Origin: Thiohalospira sp051746205
GTDB taxonomy: Bacteria; Pseudomonadota; Gammaproteobacteria; Thiohalospirales; Thiohalospiraceae
DNA length: 64,000 nt
Direction of reading: 5' to 3'
NCBI GenBank assembly: GCA_051746205.1
Contig: JBNJEU010000004.1
Location: 11,366 to 75,365 of the forward strand
Notes under the pieces: generated by a model
The model's input: only the letters and a program-made list of their open reading frames with translations
What the model was told of the DNA's origin: nothing
Database searches by the model: none
Program-made: the position numbers and the translations under genes
Shown: in pieces, positions 34,205 through 42,791 of the stretch
How the letters are laid out: the number at the start of each line of letters is the position of its first letter
Numbering within the stretch: the first letter of the stretch is position 1

Positions 34205-35184
34205 TGCTCGAATGGCACTGGCCCTGGGCCCTTCTCCTGCCGCTCCTGGCATGGCTTCTGCGACGCCGGCTCCCGCCGGCACCGCCCACCGGCCGAGCCC
34301 TCTGGGTCCCCTTCTTCGACGAGGCGGGGGACGAACCGGCCTCCTCCGGCAGGACCCGCGCGTCGAGCCGGCTCCTGGTCCTGCTCCTCGGTGGACTGCT
34401 GGTGATCGCCGCCGCCCGCCCGGTCTGGATCACTCCGGCCACCGCCTCGGTCCCGATCAGTGGTCGCGATCTGATGGTGGCCTTCGACATCTCGGTGAGC
34501 ATGCTTATCCGCGACATGGAGATGGACGGCGAGGCGGTCACCCGACTGGATGTGTCCCGGGAGGCCCTGGACACCTTCATTGCGGGCCGCTCGGGCGACC
34601 GCCTCGGCCTGCTGGTCTTCGGCGGCCGCGCCTTCCCGCTGGTCCCGTTGACCCACGATCACGACGGGCTGCGCGCCATGCTCGCCCGGAGCGACGTCGG
34701 CCTGGCCGGATCGACCACGGCCATCAGCGCCACCGTGGCACTGGCCGCCGAACGCGCCGGCGACAAGGGGGCCGAAGACCCGGTTCTGCTCCTCTTCACC
34801 GACGGAGCCAACACGGCTCCGGGGATCCCCATGGGGGTCGCGCTGGAACGCGCGGTGGAATCCGGGCTGCGGATCCATACCATCGGCATCAGCGCCCTCG
34901 CCGGGGGGGACGATGACGAGGATTTCTTCCGCGATCCCATGCGGGATCTGGACGAGGCGCTGCTCCGCAACGTGGCCGAGGCCACCGGTGGCGAATACTT
35001 TCCGGCGCACTCCCCCGCGGCGCTGGAGGCGTTGCTGGCCACCATCGACGAGATGGAACCGGTGGAGGGTCAGGGACGCCTGCGCGAGACCCGCGAACTC
35101 TACTCCTGGCCCCTGGGCGCCGCTCTGCTGCTCGGCCTGCTCTGGATGGCGCGCGCCGCCGGTCGCGGGGAGAACGAGTCATGA
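34201..35184 (+). CDS. VWA-domain membrane protein (BatA-like)
   Basis: A 327-residue inner-membrane protein with helices at about 8-22, 57-75 and near the C-terminus (LGAALLLGLLWMARAAG). A von Willebrand A domain between the second and third helices carries an intact MIDAS motif DISVS (residues 96-100) and the later LFTDGAN. It should therefore bind a divalent metal and a protein ligand. In Bacteroides and proteobacterial clusters such proteins are named BatA and have been linked to aerotolerance or stress; I keep the symbol empty. Overlaps flanking genes by 4 bases. Confidence 0.88.
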   Translation: MMLEWHWPWALLLPLLAWLLRRRLPPAPPTGRALWVPFFDEAGDEPASSGRTRASSRLLVLLLGGLLVIAAARPVWITPATASVPISGRDLMVAFDISVSMLIRDMEMDGEAVTRLDVSREALDTFIAGRSGDRLGLLVFGGRAFPLVPLTHDHDGLRAMLARSDVGLAGSTTAISATVALAAERAGDKGAEDPVLLLFTDGANTAPGIPMGVALERAVESGLRIHTIGISALAGGDDDEDFFRDPMRDLDEALLRNVAEATGGEYFPAHSPAALEALLATIDEMEPVEGQGRLRETRELYSWPLGAALLLGLLWMARAAGRGENES

Positions 35185-36614
35185 TGATTCCCGGCGACCC
35201 GTTCCTGGCCCATCCCGAACGGCTGTGGCTGCTGCTCCCGGTCGCGGTGCTCTGGTTCCTGTGGTATCGCCGCCGCCGGGGGCCATCGCCGTGGGCCGGG
35301 ATCGTGGATCCGGAGTTGCTGTCCCACTTGAACCAGACCGCCGGCGGGAACCGGGACCGAGCCTGGCTGGCCCCCCCGCTGCTGGCGCTGGGACTGGTGC
35401 TGACCGTGGTGGCCCTGGCCGAGCCCCGCCTGCCCGGCGCCGGAGACCGCTTCTATCAGCGCACTTCGGCGGTCCTGCTGGTGCTCGACCTGTCCCATCC
35501 GGAGGCGCCTCATCCGGCCCTGGAGGAGGCCCTGGGCGAATGGCTGGAGACGACCCGGGTGCCACAGGTCGGCCTCCTGGCCACGGCGGGCACGACCCAC
35601 GAGGTGGTCCCGCCGACACCGGAGACGGCGATGGTGCGGCGCCAGCTTCAGTGGCTGCGACACGAGACCATGCCGGTCTCCGGTCTGAATCCGGATGAGG
35701 CGCTGACGCGGGCGCGCGCAGTCATCGAGCGGACCCGACTGCGCAACGCGGCGGTGATCCTCATCGGCGAAGGGCTGGCGAGCGAAGGCGCCCCCTCCGG
35801 CGCGGCGCTGCTCGCCGAGGACGGAGTGCCTGTCCATCGCGTCTCGGTCGACGGTCCCGGTCCCGAGGGAGACGCGCTTGCCGCCGGTACGGTAAACGCG
35901 GGACACTGGTGGTCCGCTGCGGAGTTTCCGGACCAGCGCCACCCCCTGCCGCGCGCGCAGAGCGCCTTCACGGATCACACCCGGGCCGGTGATGGCCCCG
36001 ATCCGAGCCACCTGGGACCCTGGCTGGTGCTGCTTGTCATCCTGCTCGCGATGCCGGGACTGCGCCGAGGCTGGCTGCTCGCCCTCCCCCTGTTGGTGGT
36101 CCCGCCTCCCCTTCCCGCTCTGGACCGGGATGACGGCCCGCTGGAGCGTTCGGTCCACGAGGACCTGTGGCGAACGCCGGACCAGCGCGCCATGCAGTTC
36201 CTTCGCGAGGGTGAGCACACCCGGGCCGCCGAACACTTCCGGGATCCGGAATGGCGGGGCATGGCGCTGTTTCGTGCCGGTCGTTATCTCCAGGCGGCCG
36301 GCGTCTTCGCCACCGTGGACAGCGCCCGCGCCCACTACAATCGCGGCAACGCCCTGGTCCGCGCGAATCGCATGGGCGAGGCCATCGCCGCCTACGAGAC
36401 CGCGCTGGAGCGCGATCCGGAACACCATCGCGCCGAACACAACCGCGACCGCGTCAACAAGTATCTCGATGCCCGACGCTCGCTTGTCCGCCAGCAACAG
36501 GACGAGGCCGCCGAGGGTCGGGCCACCCGGCTTCCGGGCCCTCTGCTGCGGGATGACCCGGCGGAATTCTGGAAGCGGAAATTCGAACTCGATCTGCGCA
36601 GGCGGGGTCAATAA
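35181..36614 (+). CDS. VWA/TPR membrane protein (BatB-BatC-like fusion) with degenerate metal site
   Basis: A 477-residue protein. Two N-terminal helices (about 14-29 and 62-80) precede a VWA-like domain, but the MIDAS is DLSHP (residues 103-107) instead of DxSxS and the later TDG position reads LIGEG, so metal binding is probably lost. Two further helices lie at about 278-313, then a TPR unit at 382-415 (HYNRGNALVRANRMGEAIAAYETAL). This is a BatB/BatC-type fusion. No BatD gene follows; the next gene is a DAHP synthase. Overlaps the BatA-like gene by 4 bases. Confidence 0.85.
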   Translation: MMIPGDPFLAHPERLWLLLPVAVLWFLWYRRRRGPSPWAGIVDPELLSHLNQTAGGNRDRAWLAPPLLALGLVLTVVALAEPRLPGAGDRFYQRTSAVLLVLDLSHPEAPHPALEEALGEWLETTRVPQVGLLATAGTTHEVVPPTPETAMVRRQLQWLRHETMPVSGLNPDEALTRARAVIERTRLRNAAVILIGEGLASEGAPSGAALLAEDGVPVHRVSVDGPGPEGDALAAGTVNAGHWWSAAEFPDQRHPLPRAQSAFTDHTRAGDGPDPSHLGPWLVLLVILLAMPGLRRGWLLALPLLVVPPPLPALDRDDGPLERSVHEDLWRTPDQRAMQFLREGEHTRAAEHFRDPEWRGMALFRAGRYLQAAGVFATVDSARAHYNRGNALVRANRMGEAIAAYETALERDPEHHRAEHNRDRVNKYLDARRSLVRQQQDEAAEGRATRLPGPLLRDDPAEFWKRKFELDLRRRGQ

Positions 36615-36764
36615 TTCGATCGGGGTTGGCAGCCATCACGAGTCGGGGTAGCCTGCACCTGTATCTGGACTCAATCCAAATCCGGCCCGGACTACCCAAG
36701 AGCAGTGGCAAACGCGCTAGAATGGGCCAATCCCACGCAGCCCGATCGACAAGACCAGCAGCCC

Positions 36765-37814
36765 ATGACGCACAATACCGAAGATCTGCGCATCATCAAC
36801 ATCAAGGAGGTGGTCACCCCGAACCAGCTCCACGAGACCCTCCCCATGTCTTCGGCGGCGGCGGACACCATTCACGAGACCCGCGCGGCCATTCACCGGG
36901 TCCTGACCGGCGAGGATGACCGGCTGCTGGCGATCATGGGGCCCTGCTCCATCCATGACCCCGACGCGGCCCGGGAGTACGCCCGGCGTTTGAAAGGTCT
37001 GAAAGACGAACTGGCCGACGATCTCCTGGTGGTCATGCGGGTCTACTTCGAGAAACCGCGCACCACCGTGGGCTGGAAGGGGCTCATCAACGATCCCGAT
37101 CTGGACGGCAGTTTCCACATCAACAAGGGCTTGCAGAAGGCGCGCCAGTTGCTGGTGGACCTGGCGGAGACGGGCATGCCGGCGGCCACCGAGTTCCTCG
37201 ACCTCATCAGTCCGCAATACGTCGCCGATCTGGTGAGCTGGGGGGCCATCGGGGCGCGCACCACCGAGAGCCAGGTTCACCGCGAGCTGGCATCGGGCCT
37301 CTCCTGCCCGGTGGGCTTCAAGAACGGCACCGACGGCAGCCTCAACATCGCCATCGACGCCATCCGCTCGGCGGCCCACCCGCACCATTTCATGTCGCTG
37401 ACCCGCGAGGGTCGCTCGGCCATCTTTTCCACTTCCGGCAACGAGGACACCCACATCATCCTCCGGGGGGGGAACGGCGAGCCCAACTACGACGCCGAAC
37501 ACGTGGCCCGGGCCGCCGCCGAACTGGAGAACGCCGGGCTGCCACCACGACTGATGGTCGACTGCTCGCACGCCAACTCGCGCAAGGATCCGCGGCGCCA
37601 GCTGGAGGTCGCCCGCGACGTGGCGAGTCAGCTGACCGCCGGCGATCGCCGCATCATCGGAGTCATGGTGGAGAGCCATCTCCGGGAGGGCCGGCAGGAG
37701 ATCGGCGACGACATGACCTACGGCCAGTCGGTTACCGACGCCTGCCTGGGATGGGAAGACAGCGAGGGACTCGCCCGATTGCTCGCCGAGGCGGTGCGGG
37801 CCCGCCGGGGCTGA
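36765..37814 (+). CDS. aroG: 3-deoxy-7-phosphoheptulonate (DAHP) synthase, class I
   Basis: First enzyme of the shikimate pathway, condensing phosphoenolpyruvate with erythrose 4-phosphate. The 349-residue protein (ATG at 36765) has IMGPCSIHDPDAA with the metal-binding cysteine, RVYFEKPRTTVGWKG, GFKNGTDG and the C-terminal DCSHANSRKD, all class I-alpha signatures. The N-terminal extension that carries feedback inhibition is present, but which aromatic amino acid it senses (AroF, G or H type) cannot be read reliably, so the symbol is provisional. A TAGAAT (36718-36723) upstream could be a -10 element without a good -35. Confidence 0.93.
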   Translation: MTHNTEDLRIINIKEVVTPNQLHETLPMSSAAADTIHETRAAIHRVLTGEDDRLLAIMGPCSIHDPDAAREYARRLKGLKDELADDLLVVMRVYFEKPRTTVGWKGLINDPDLDGSFHINKGLQKARQLLVDLAETGMPAATEFLDLISPQYVADLVSWGAIGARTTESQVHRELASGLSCPVGFKNGTDGSLNIAIDAIRSAAHPHHFMSLTREGRSAIFSTSGNEDTHIILRGGNGEPNYDAEHVARAAAELENAGLPPRLMVDCSHANSRKDPRRQLEVARDVASQLTAGDRRIIGVMVESHLREGRQEIGDDMTYGQSVTDACLGWEDSEGLARLLAEAVRARRG

Positions 37815-37837
37815 GAGGGGCGACGCCGGAGCGGATC

Positions 37838-38233
37838 TCAGCGGTTCGGGAGCACTCTCTGGAGCCGTTCGATGGCCATCAGCAAGCGCTCCGGATGAGC
37901 AAACTGATAGATACCCTTCACGGAATAGCCGCATTCCCGCCGGGCCCGCATGAAATCATCGATGGCACCGTCCAGCCGCTTGCGACGGAGCCAGGAAAAC
38001 CGGCGCTTCACTTCAGCGAATACGGCATGGTCGATCTCGTCGGCATCGTGCGGGTAGACGCCACCCTTCACCATGTCGCGCTGCTTCTCCAGGCGCGAGA
38101 AAAGACTTCCGGCATAGTAGTCCAGCTCCTTTCGCCGTTGCCCCGCGATGGTCCACCAGTGGCCGAGGTATCCGCCGACCAGCAATCCTGCAACTGCCGC
38201 TCCAGCGACGGCTGCCACAACCTCCGCGTTCAT
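37838..38233 (-). CDS. Small membrane-anchored hypothetical protein
   Basis: A 131-residue protein with a single N-terminal membrane helix (about residues 4-24, rich in Ala/Gly/Val) followed by a helical, strongly basic cytosolic part (QRRKELDYYAGSLFSRLEKQRD and RRFSWLRRKRLDGAIDDFMRARREC). There are no enzymatic motifs. Its ATG overlaps the lysS stop by 4 bases, so it should be translated with lysS. I do not recognise a family; the overlap and coding character support a real gene. Confidence 0.65.
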   Translation of the reverse strand: MNAEVVAAVAGAAVAGLLVGGYLGHWWTIAGQRRKELDYYAGSLFSRLEKQRDMVKGGVYPHDADEIDHAVFAEVKRRFSWLRRKRLDGAIDDFMRARRECGYSVKGIYQFAHPERLLMAIERLQRVLPNR

Positions 38234-39735
38234 CCCTCCCCCCGCGGGCGCATGTGCGGAAAGAGGACCACATCGCGGATGGATGCGGCGTCGGTGAACA
38301 GCATCACCAGCCGATCGATGCCGATCCCCTCCCCCGCCGCCGGCGGCATGCCGTGCTCAAGGGCGGTAATGTAGTCCTGGTCGAAGTACATCGCCTCGTC
38401 GTCGCCCGCCTCCTTCTCCGCCACCTGGGCGCGGAAGCGCTCGGCCTGGTCCTCGGCATCGTTGAGCTCGGAGAAGCCGTTGGCGATCTCGCGCCCGCCG
38501 ATGAACAGCTCGAAGCGGTCGGTGACGAAGGGGTCGGCGTCATTGCGCCGCGCCAGCGGCGAGACCTCCGCCGGGTATTCGGTGATGAAGGTCGGCTCGC
38601 GCAACCGGTCCTCGGCGGTCTCCTCGAAGATCACCGTCTGCAGCTTGCCGAGCCCCCACTGCTCGCCGACCTCGATGCCCATGCCGCGCACCACGTCGGC
38701 GCACGCCTCGCGGTCCTCCAGGGTGGCCGGGGCCAGCTCCGGGTTGTACGCCAGCACCGCCTCCTTCAGGGTCAGGCGGGTAAAGGGCCGGCCCAGGTGG
38801 TAGTCCTCGCCCTGATAGTGGATCGTCGTGTCGCCCTGCACGTGTTCCGCCAGGCGGCGCAGCAGCTCCTCGGTCGTGTCCATCAGGTCGCTGTAGACGG
38901 CATAGGCCTGGTAGAACTCCACCATGGTGAACTCGGGGTTGTGGCGGGTAGAGAGCCCCTCGTTGCGGAAGTTGCGATTGATCTCGAAGACCCGGTCGAA
39001 GCCACCCACCAGCAGGCGCTTCAGGTAGAGCTCCGGGGCGATGCGCAGGAACAGTTCCATGTCCAGGGCATTGTGGTAGGTCGCGAAAGGCTTTGCCGCC
39101 GCCCCGCCGGGGAGCACATGCATCATCGGCGTCTCCACCTCGAGGAAGTCGTGGTCCACCAGGTAGCGGCGCACAAAATCGACGATGGCCGAGCGTTTGC
39201 GGAAGGTCGCACGACTGCCGTCGTTGGTGATCAGGTCGAGATAGCGCTGACGGTAGCGTGTCTCCTGGTCGGCCAGCCCGTGAAACTTCTCCGGCAGCGG
39301 CCGCAGCGCTTTGGTCAACAGGCGAATCGCGTCGACCTGCACCGTCAGCTCGCCGGTCTTCGTCTTGAACAGCGTGCCCTCGGCACCGACGATGTCGCCG
39401 ATGTCCCACTTCTTGAAGTTCTGGTTGTAGACCCCCTCCGGCAGGCTGTCGCGCTGCACATAGAGCTGGATCTGGCCGGAGGTGTCCTGGAGGTGGGCGA
39501 AACTCGCCTTGCCCATGATCCGGCGGGTCATCATCCGCCCGGCCACCGCCACCCGTACCGGATCGGCCTCCAGGGACTCGGAAGAATGCTCGCCGTATTC
39601 CGCGTGCAGCTCACCGGCGAGGGCGTTACGGCGGAAATCGTTGGGAAACGGATTGCCCTGTTCGCGCAACGCGGACAGCTTGGCGCGTCGCTGGGCGATC
39701 TGTTCGTTCTCGTCAGAAGTCGGCTGGTCGCTCAT
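38230..39735 (-). CDS. lysS: Lysyl-tRNA synthetase, class II
   Basis: Charges tRNA-Lys. From the ATG at 39735 the protein is 501 aa, the family size. An N-terminal OB-fold anticodon-binding domain (VAVAGRMMTRRIMGKASFAHLQD) precedes the class II core with motif 1 VETPMMHVLPGGAAAKPF, motif 2 FRNEGLSTRHNPEFTMVEFYQAY and motif 3 GEGIGIDRLVMLFT. It lies 122 bases downstream of prfB, the conserved prfB-lysS pair of gammaproteobacteria. Confidence 0.96.
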   Translation of the reverse strand: MSDQPTSDENEQIAQRRAKLSALREQGNPFPNDFRRNALAGELHAEYGEHSSESLEADPVRVAVAGRMMTRRIMGKASFAHLQDTSGQIQLYVQRDSLPEGVYNQNFKKWDIGDIVGAEGTLFKTKTGELTVQVDAIRLLTKALRPLPEKFHGLADQETRYRQRYLDLITNDGSRATFRKRSAIVDFVRRYLVDHDFLEVETPMMHVLPGGAAAKPFATYHNALDMELFLRIAPELYLKRLLVGGFDRVFEINRNFRNEGLSTRHNPEFTMVEFYQAYAVYSDLMDTTEELLRRLAEHVQGDTTIHYQGEDYHLGRPFTRLTLKEAVLAYNPELAPATLEDREACADVVRGMGIEVGEQWGLGKLQTVIFEETAEDRLREPTFITEYPAEVSPLARRNDADPFVTDRFELFIGGREIANGFSELNDAEDQAERFRAQVAEKEAGDDEAMYFDQDYITALEHGMPPAAGEGIGIDRLVMLFTDAASIRDVVLFPHMRPRGEG

Positions 39736-39857
39736 TCGTTCCGTCTCGCTTGGGAATGGGGACTCTCCCCCCATTGGATTGTTCGCTGGCCGTGGGCCGG
39801 GGACAGCGCGTGTTCCCACCCCCGCCACCTTCTTCAAGGGCCTGCCTCTCTTCGCGG

Positions 39858-40956
39858 TTACAGGCCCTGTTTGAGGCTGGCCTTGATAAAGCCGTCCAGG
39901 TCGCCGTCGAGCACGGCCTGGGTATTGCCGACCTCGACGTTGGTGCGCAGATCCTTGATCCGCCCGGAGTCGAGGACGTAGGAGCGGATCTGGCTGCCCC
40001 AGCCGATGTCGGCCTTGGAGTCTTCCTGGGCCAGTTTCTCCTCCTGCTGCTTGCGCAGCTCCATCTCGTAGAGCTTGGCGCGCAGACTTTCGATTGCGCG
40101 GGCTCTGTTCTGGTGCTGCGAGCGTTCGGTCTGGCACTGGACCACGATGCCGGTGGGCTCGTGGGTCAGACGCACGGCGGAGTCGGTCTTGTTGACGTGC
40201 TGACCACCGGCACCGGCGGCGCGGTAGGTGTCCACGCGCACGTCGCCCATGTCCAGTTCGACCTCGATGGTGTCGTCCACCTCGGGGTAGACGAAGACGG
40301 AGGCGAAGGAGGTGTGGCGGCGGTTGCCGGAGTCGAAAGGCGACTTGCGAACCAGCCGGTGGACGCCGGTCTCGGTGCGCAGCCAGCCGTAGGCATGCTC
40401 GCCGCTGATCTTCAGCGAGGCGCTCTTGAGGCCGGCGACATCGCCCTCGGAGACCTCGATGATCTCGGTGTCGAATCCGCGCCGTTCGGCCCAGCGCAGA
40501 TACATGCGCAGCAGCATGTTGGCCCAGTCCTGGGCCTCGGTGCCTCCGGAGCCGGCCTGGATGTCGACATAGGCGTTGTTGGCGTCCATCTCGCCGGAGA
40601 ACATGCGCTGGAATTCCAGTCGTTCCAGCCGTTTTTCCAGCGCGTCGAGATCCGCGACCACCTCCTCGGCGGTGCCCTCGTCATCCTCGGCGGCGGCCAT
40701 GTCGAGCAGTTCACGGGCATCGGCGAGACCACTAGCCAGATCGTCCATGGTGGCCACCATCTCGGCCAGGCGGGCGCGCTCGCGTCCCAGTTCCTGAGCT
40801 TTCTCCGGTTGCGACCAGACATCCGGATCTTCCAGTTCACGCTCGACCTCGGTCAGGCGTTCCCGCCGTCCATCGAGGTCAAAGATACCCCCTCAGGGAC
40901 TCGGCGCGTCCCTGGAAGTCATCGATACGGGCGTATTGGGTGTTCAGTTCCTGCAT
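39858..40956 (-). CDS. prfB: Peptide chain release factor 2 (RF2), programmed +1 frameshift
   Basis: RF2 terminates at UGA and UAA codons. The gene is in two frames: 25 codons from the ATG at 40956 run into an in-frame TGA at 40881-40879, and translation must shift +1 there to read the remaining 340 codons, giving 365 aa as in E. coli. The main frame has EAQDWANMLLRMYLRWAERRG, the peptidyl-hydrolysis motif AAGAGGQHVNKTDSAVRLTH, and no premature stops. The SPF anticodon-recognition tripeptide of RF2 is visible in VRKSPFDSG. RF2 autoregulates through the frameshift, which is in-sequence evidence for the function. Confidence 0.97.
40878..40893 (-). promoter_or_regulatory. prfB autoregulatory +1 frameshift site
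   Basis: On the minus strand AGGGGGTATCTTTGAC contains the internal Shine-Dalgarno-like AGGGGG, the slippery CTT codon (40884-40882) and the in-frame stop TGA (40881-40879) followed by C. This is the canonical RF2 recoding element: low RF2 slows termination at the weak UGAC context and favours slippage to TTT frame. Confidence 0.97.
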
Positions 40957-41007
40957 GATTCACTCGGCGGCAGTGGAAACCGGGCATGATACATCATCCC
41001 GCGCGGC

Positions 41008-41700
41008 TCATGCAGCGACGACGCCGCACTCGTCGGGCCCCGCCGTACCGGACGTGAGCTTGCGAACCAGATCCTGACCAATGGCGCTGTCCAGCTTGCG
41101 CACCAGCTCGGGATGCCGACGGGCCAGGCGGGCCAGATCCGCTCGCCGCCATTGCAGCAGCTCCACCGGCTCCCGAACCACGGCATCCGCCGTGGCCGGA
41201 CTGTTGGTGATGAAGCCCATCTCGCCCACCAGCTGAAAGGCGCCGACTCGAGCCACCGACCGCCCCGACTGCTCCACGCTGACCGTGCCGGAAAGCACCA
41301 TCGCCAGATGGGCGGGGATCTGCCCCTGGCTGCACAGCGTGCCCGCATTCAACCGGACTCGCTCGCCCCGACCCCAGAGGCGCATGAATTCACGCGGGGT
41401 CATCGCCCAGAAGACGGTTTCCCAGGCCCGGCGCGCCTCGTCGCTGTCGAACCGGACCGGTCGCCGCTCGCGGATGACCAGAACGAGCTGGACCAGATTC
41501 ACCACCACGAAGAGGCTGTTCCATACCACCATGGCCGTCATGCCGGTCTGCCAGCCGAAACCGAGCATGGTCAGCGCCGCCACGGCCAGCAGCGCGCGCA
41601 GCGGCAGCATGTCCCGCACCGTGTAGGCCAGCAGGGTCACCGCGTAGGAAAAGCTGATCAGGTCGAAACGCTCGGCCACGGCCTGAACAAAGTGTTCCAT
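41008..41700 (-). CDS. Popeye-like membrane protein with cyclic-nucleotide-binding fold
   Basis: A 230-residue protein with three hydrophobic helices in residues 15-78, then RRPVRFDSDEARRAWETVFWAMT and a beta-roll with LSGTVSVEQSGRSVARVGAFQLVGEMGF. The short-loop / three-helix / RPV(K/R)FD / cNMP-roll order is that of Popeye-domain proteins. The usual phosphate-binding cassette is only partly kept: Gly-Glu is present, but the expected arginine is absent from SPATADAVV, so ligand binding is uncertain. It lies between the COG4255 gene and prfB on the same strand. Confidence 0.72.
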   Translation of the reverse strand: MEHFVQAVAERFDLISFSYAVTLLAYTVRDMLPLRALLAVAALTMLGFGWQTGMTAMVVWNSLFVVVNLVQLVLVIRERRPVRFDSDEARRAWETVFWAMTPREFMRLWGRGERVRLNAGTLCSQGQIPAHLAMVLSGTVSVEQSGRSVARVGAFQLVGEMGFITNSPATADAVVREPVELLQWRRADLARLARRHPELVRKLDSAIGQDLVRKLTSGTAGPDECGVVAA

Positions 41701-41731
41701 GAATCCCTCCGCTCGCGAAACGACGAACCGT

Positions 41732-42787
41732 TCAGTGGTCCCGATCCCCGGGACCGGCCATCAGCCGGGCAAGCGACCGGGGCCGCTCCCAGAACCGATG
41801 CAGCCGGCGCGGGGTCAATTCGATGGTACCGGCACGCGCGACCAGGCGAAGGTGACGCACCTCGCGCCGCCGCAGCGCCTCCAGCAGGGGGCGCAACCAC
41901 GCCTCTTCCATGTACTCCAGATGCGCCAGCCAGGCGCCGGGGGACTCGCGGGGGGTATACCGCCCCGACTCCACCGCCACCACATGCTCGCCGGTCTCCG
42001 CCGCCCGCAACCAGGCCGCGCCATCCTCCGGAGCGATCCGGCATTCGACGCCGTCATGGAGGGCAAGACCCCGCGCCACCGGGCCATCGGCCCACAGAAC
42101 GGGGGGCGTCCCGGTCGATCCGGTGGCGGCCATCGTCCCCCCGCCCCAGAACCACACGCTGTTGATCATCGCCCGCCCCTGTTCGACCCGCTCGGCGTTG
42201 CGGGGATGGCCGTGCAGGGCCATCTGGATCTCGGTGAGGATGGCGTTCCATTCGCGCCCCTCGTCGCCGCCGGGAAGATGGTGGTCCACCGGCATCCCGA
42301 GGACATCGGGCAACGGGGTCGTTTGCAGCGACGGCGGCCGTGGAAGGTGGAGATACCAGCGATCCGGCCGGGGCGCCTCGAAACGCCAGCCCCGGTCGCC
42401 GTACAGCGCATTGAGGCTGGCAACAAAGTCCTCGGCCGCCGTCCTGTCCAGGGCCAGTTCCTCTCCCGCCCCGGCCAGCAGCAGATTGTGCTGGCCCGGC
42501 AGCAGGTGAACCGGGTCGGCGCGCAGACAGTATCCATCGGGAGGGGTGCCCTGTTCGGCCAGCCACGTCAGCGGCGCGATCCCGGAATCGGGTTCCCGGC
42601 CCACGGCAGCCAGGAGTTCCGGTTCCAGATCCCTGCCGGAGCCGTGCCGCCCCCGGGTGGCCAGGAGGCGCAGGGCCTCGAGTCCGGGAAGCTGTTCCCC
42701 CGGCGTGGCCGCCAGGGCCTCGGTCAGCCCCGGCAACGGTCCGAACAGGGCCGGCGCCAGCAGCGTCAGCCGCCGTTCCGCCGCCAC
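41732..42787 (-). CDS. RpfE-like/COG4255 uncharacterised protein
   Basis: A 351-residue soluble protein with YCLRADPVHLLPGQHNLLL, WYLHLPRPP and NSVWFWGGGTM, the pattern of the COG4255 family annotated as RpfE-type regulator or phosphoglycerate-mutase-like. In many beta- and gammaproteobacteria its gene sits near recJ and thrC/hom; here it is 4 bases after thrC. The enzymatic label phosphoglycerate mutase is not supported by any residue I can see. Family assignment is by recalled motif; function unknown. Confidence 0.6.
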   Translation of the reverse strand: MAAERRLTLLAPALFGPLPGLTEALAATPGEQLPGLEALRLLATRGRHGSGRDLEPELLAAVGREPDSGIAPLTWLAEQGTPPDGYCLRADPVHLLPGQHNLLLAGAGEELALDRTAAEDFVASLNALYGDRGWRFEAPRPDRWYLHLPRPPSLQTTPLPDVLGMPVDHHLPGGDEGREWNAILTEIQMALHGHPRNAERVEQGRAMINSVWFWGGGTMAATGSTGTPPVLWADGPVARGLALHDGVECRIAPEDGAAWLRAAETGEHVVAVESGRYTPRESPGAWLAHLEYMEEAWLRPLLEALRRREVRHLRLVARAGTIELTPRRLHRFWERPRSLARLMAGPGDRDH

Positions 42788-42791
42788 GAGA

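Noticed and set aside
40761..40956. Reading prfB as a broken or shifted pseudogene
   Set aside because: The in-frame TGA is part of the canonical RF2 programmed frameshift site and the combined product is full length.
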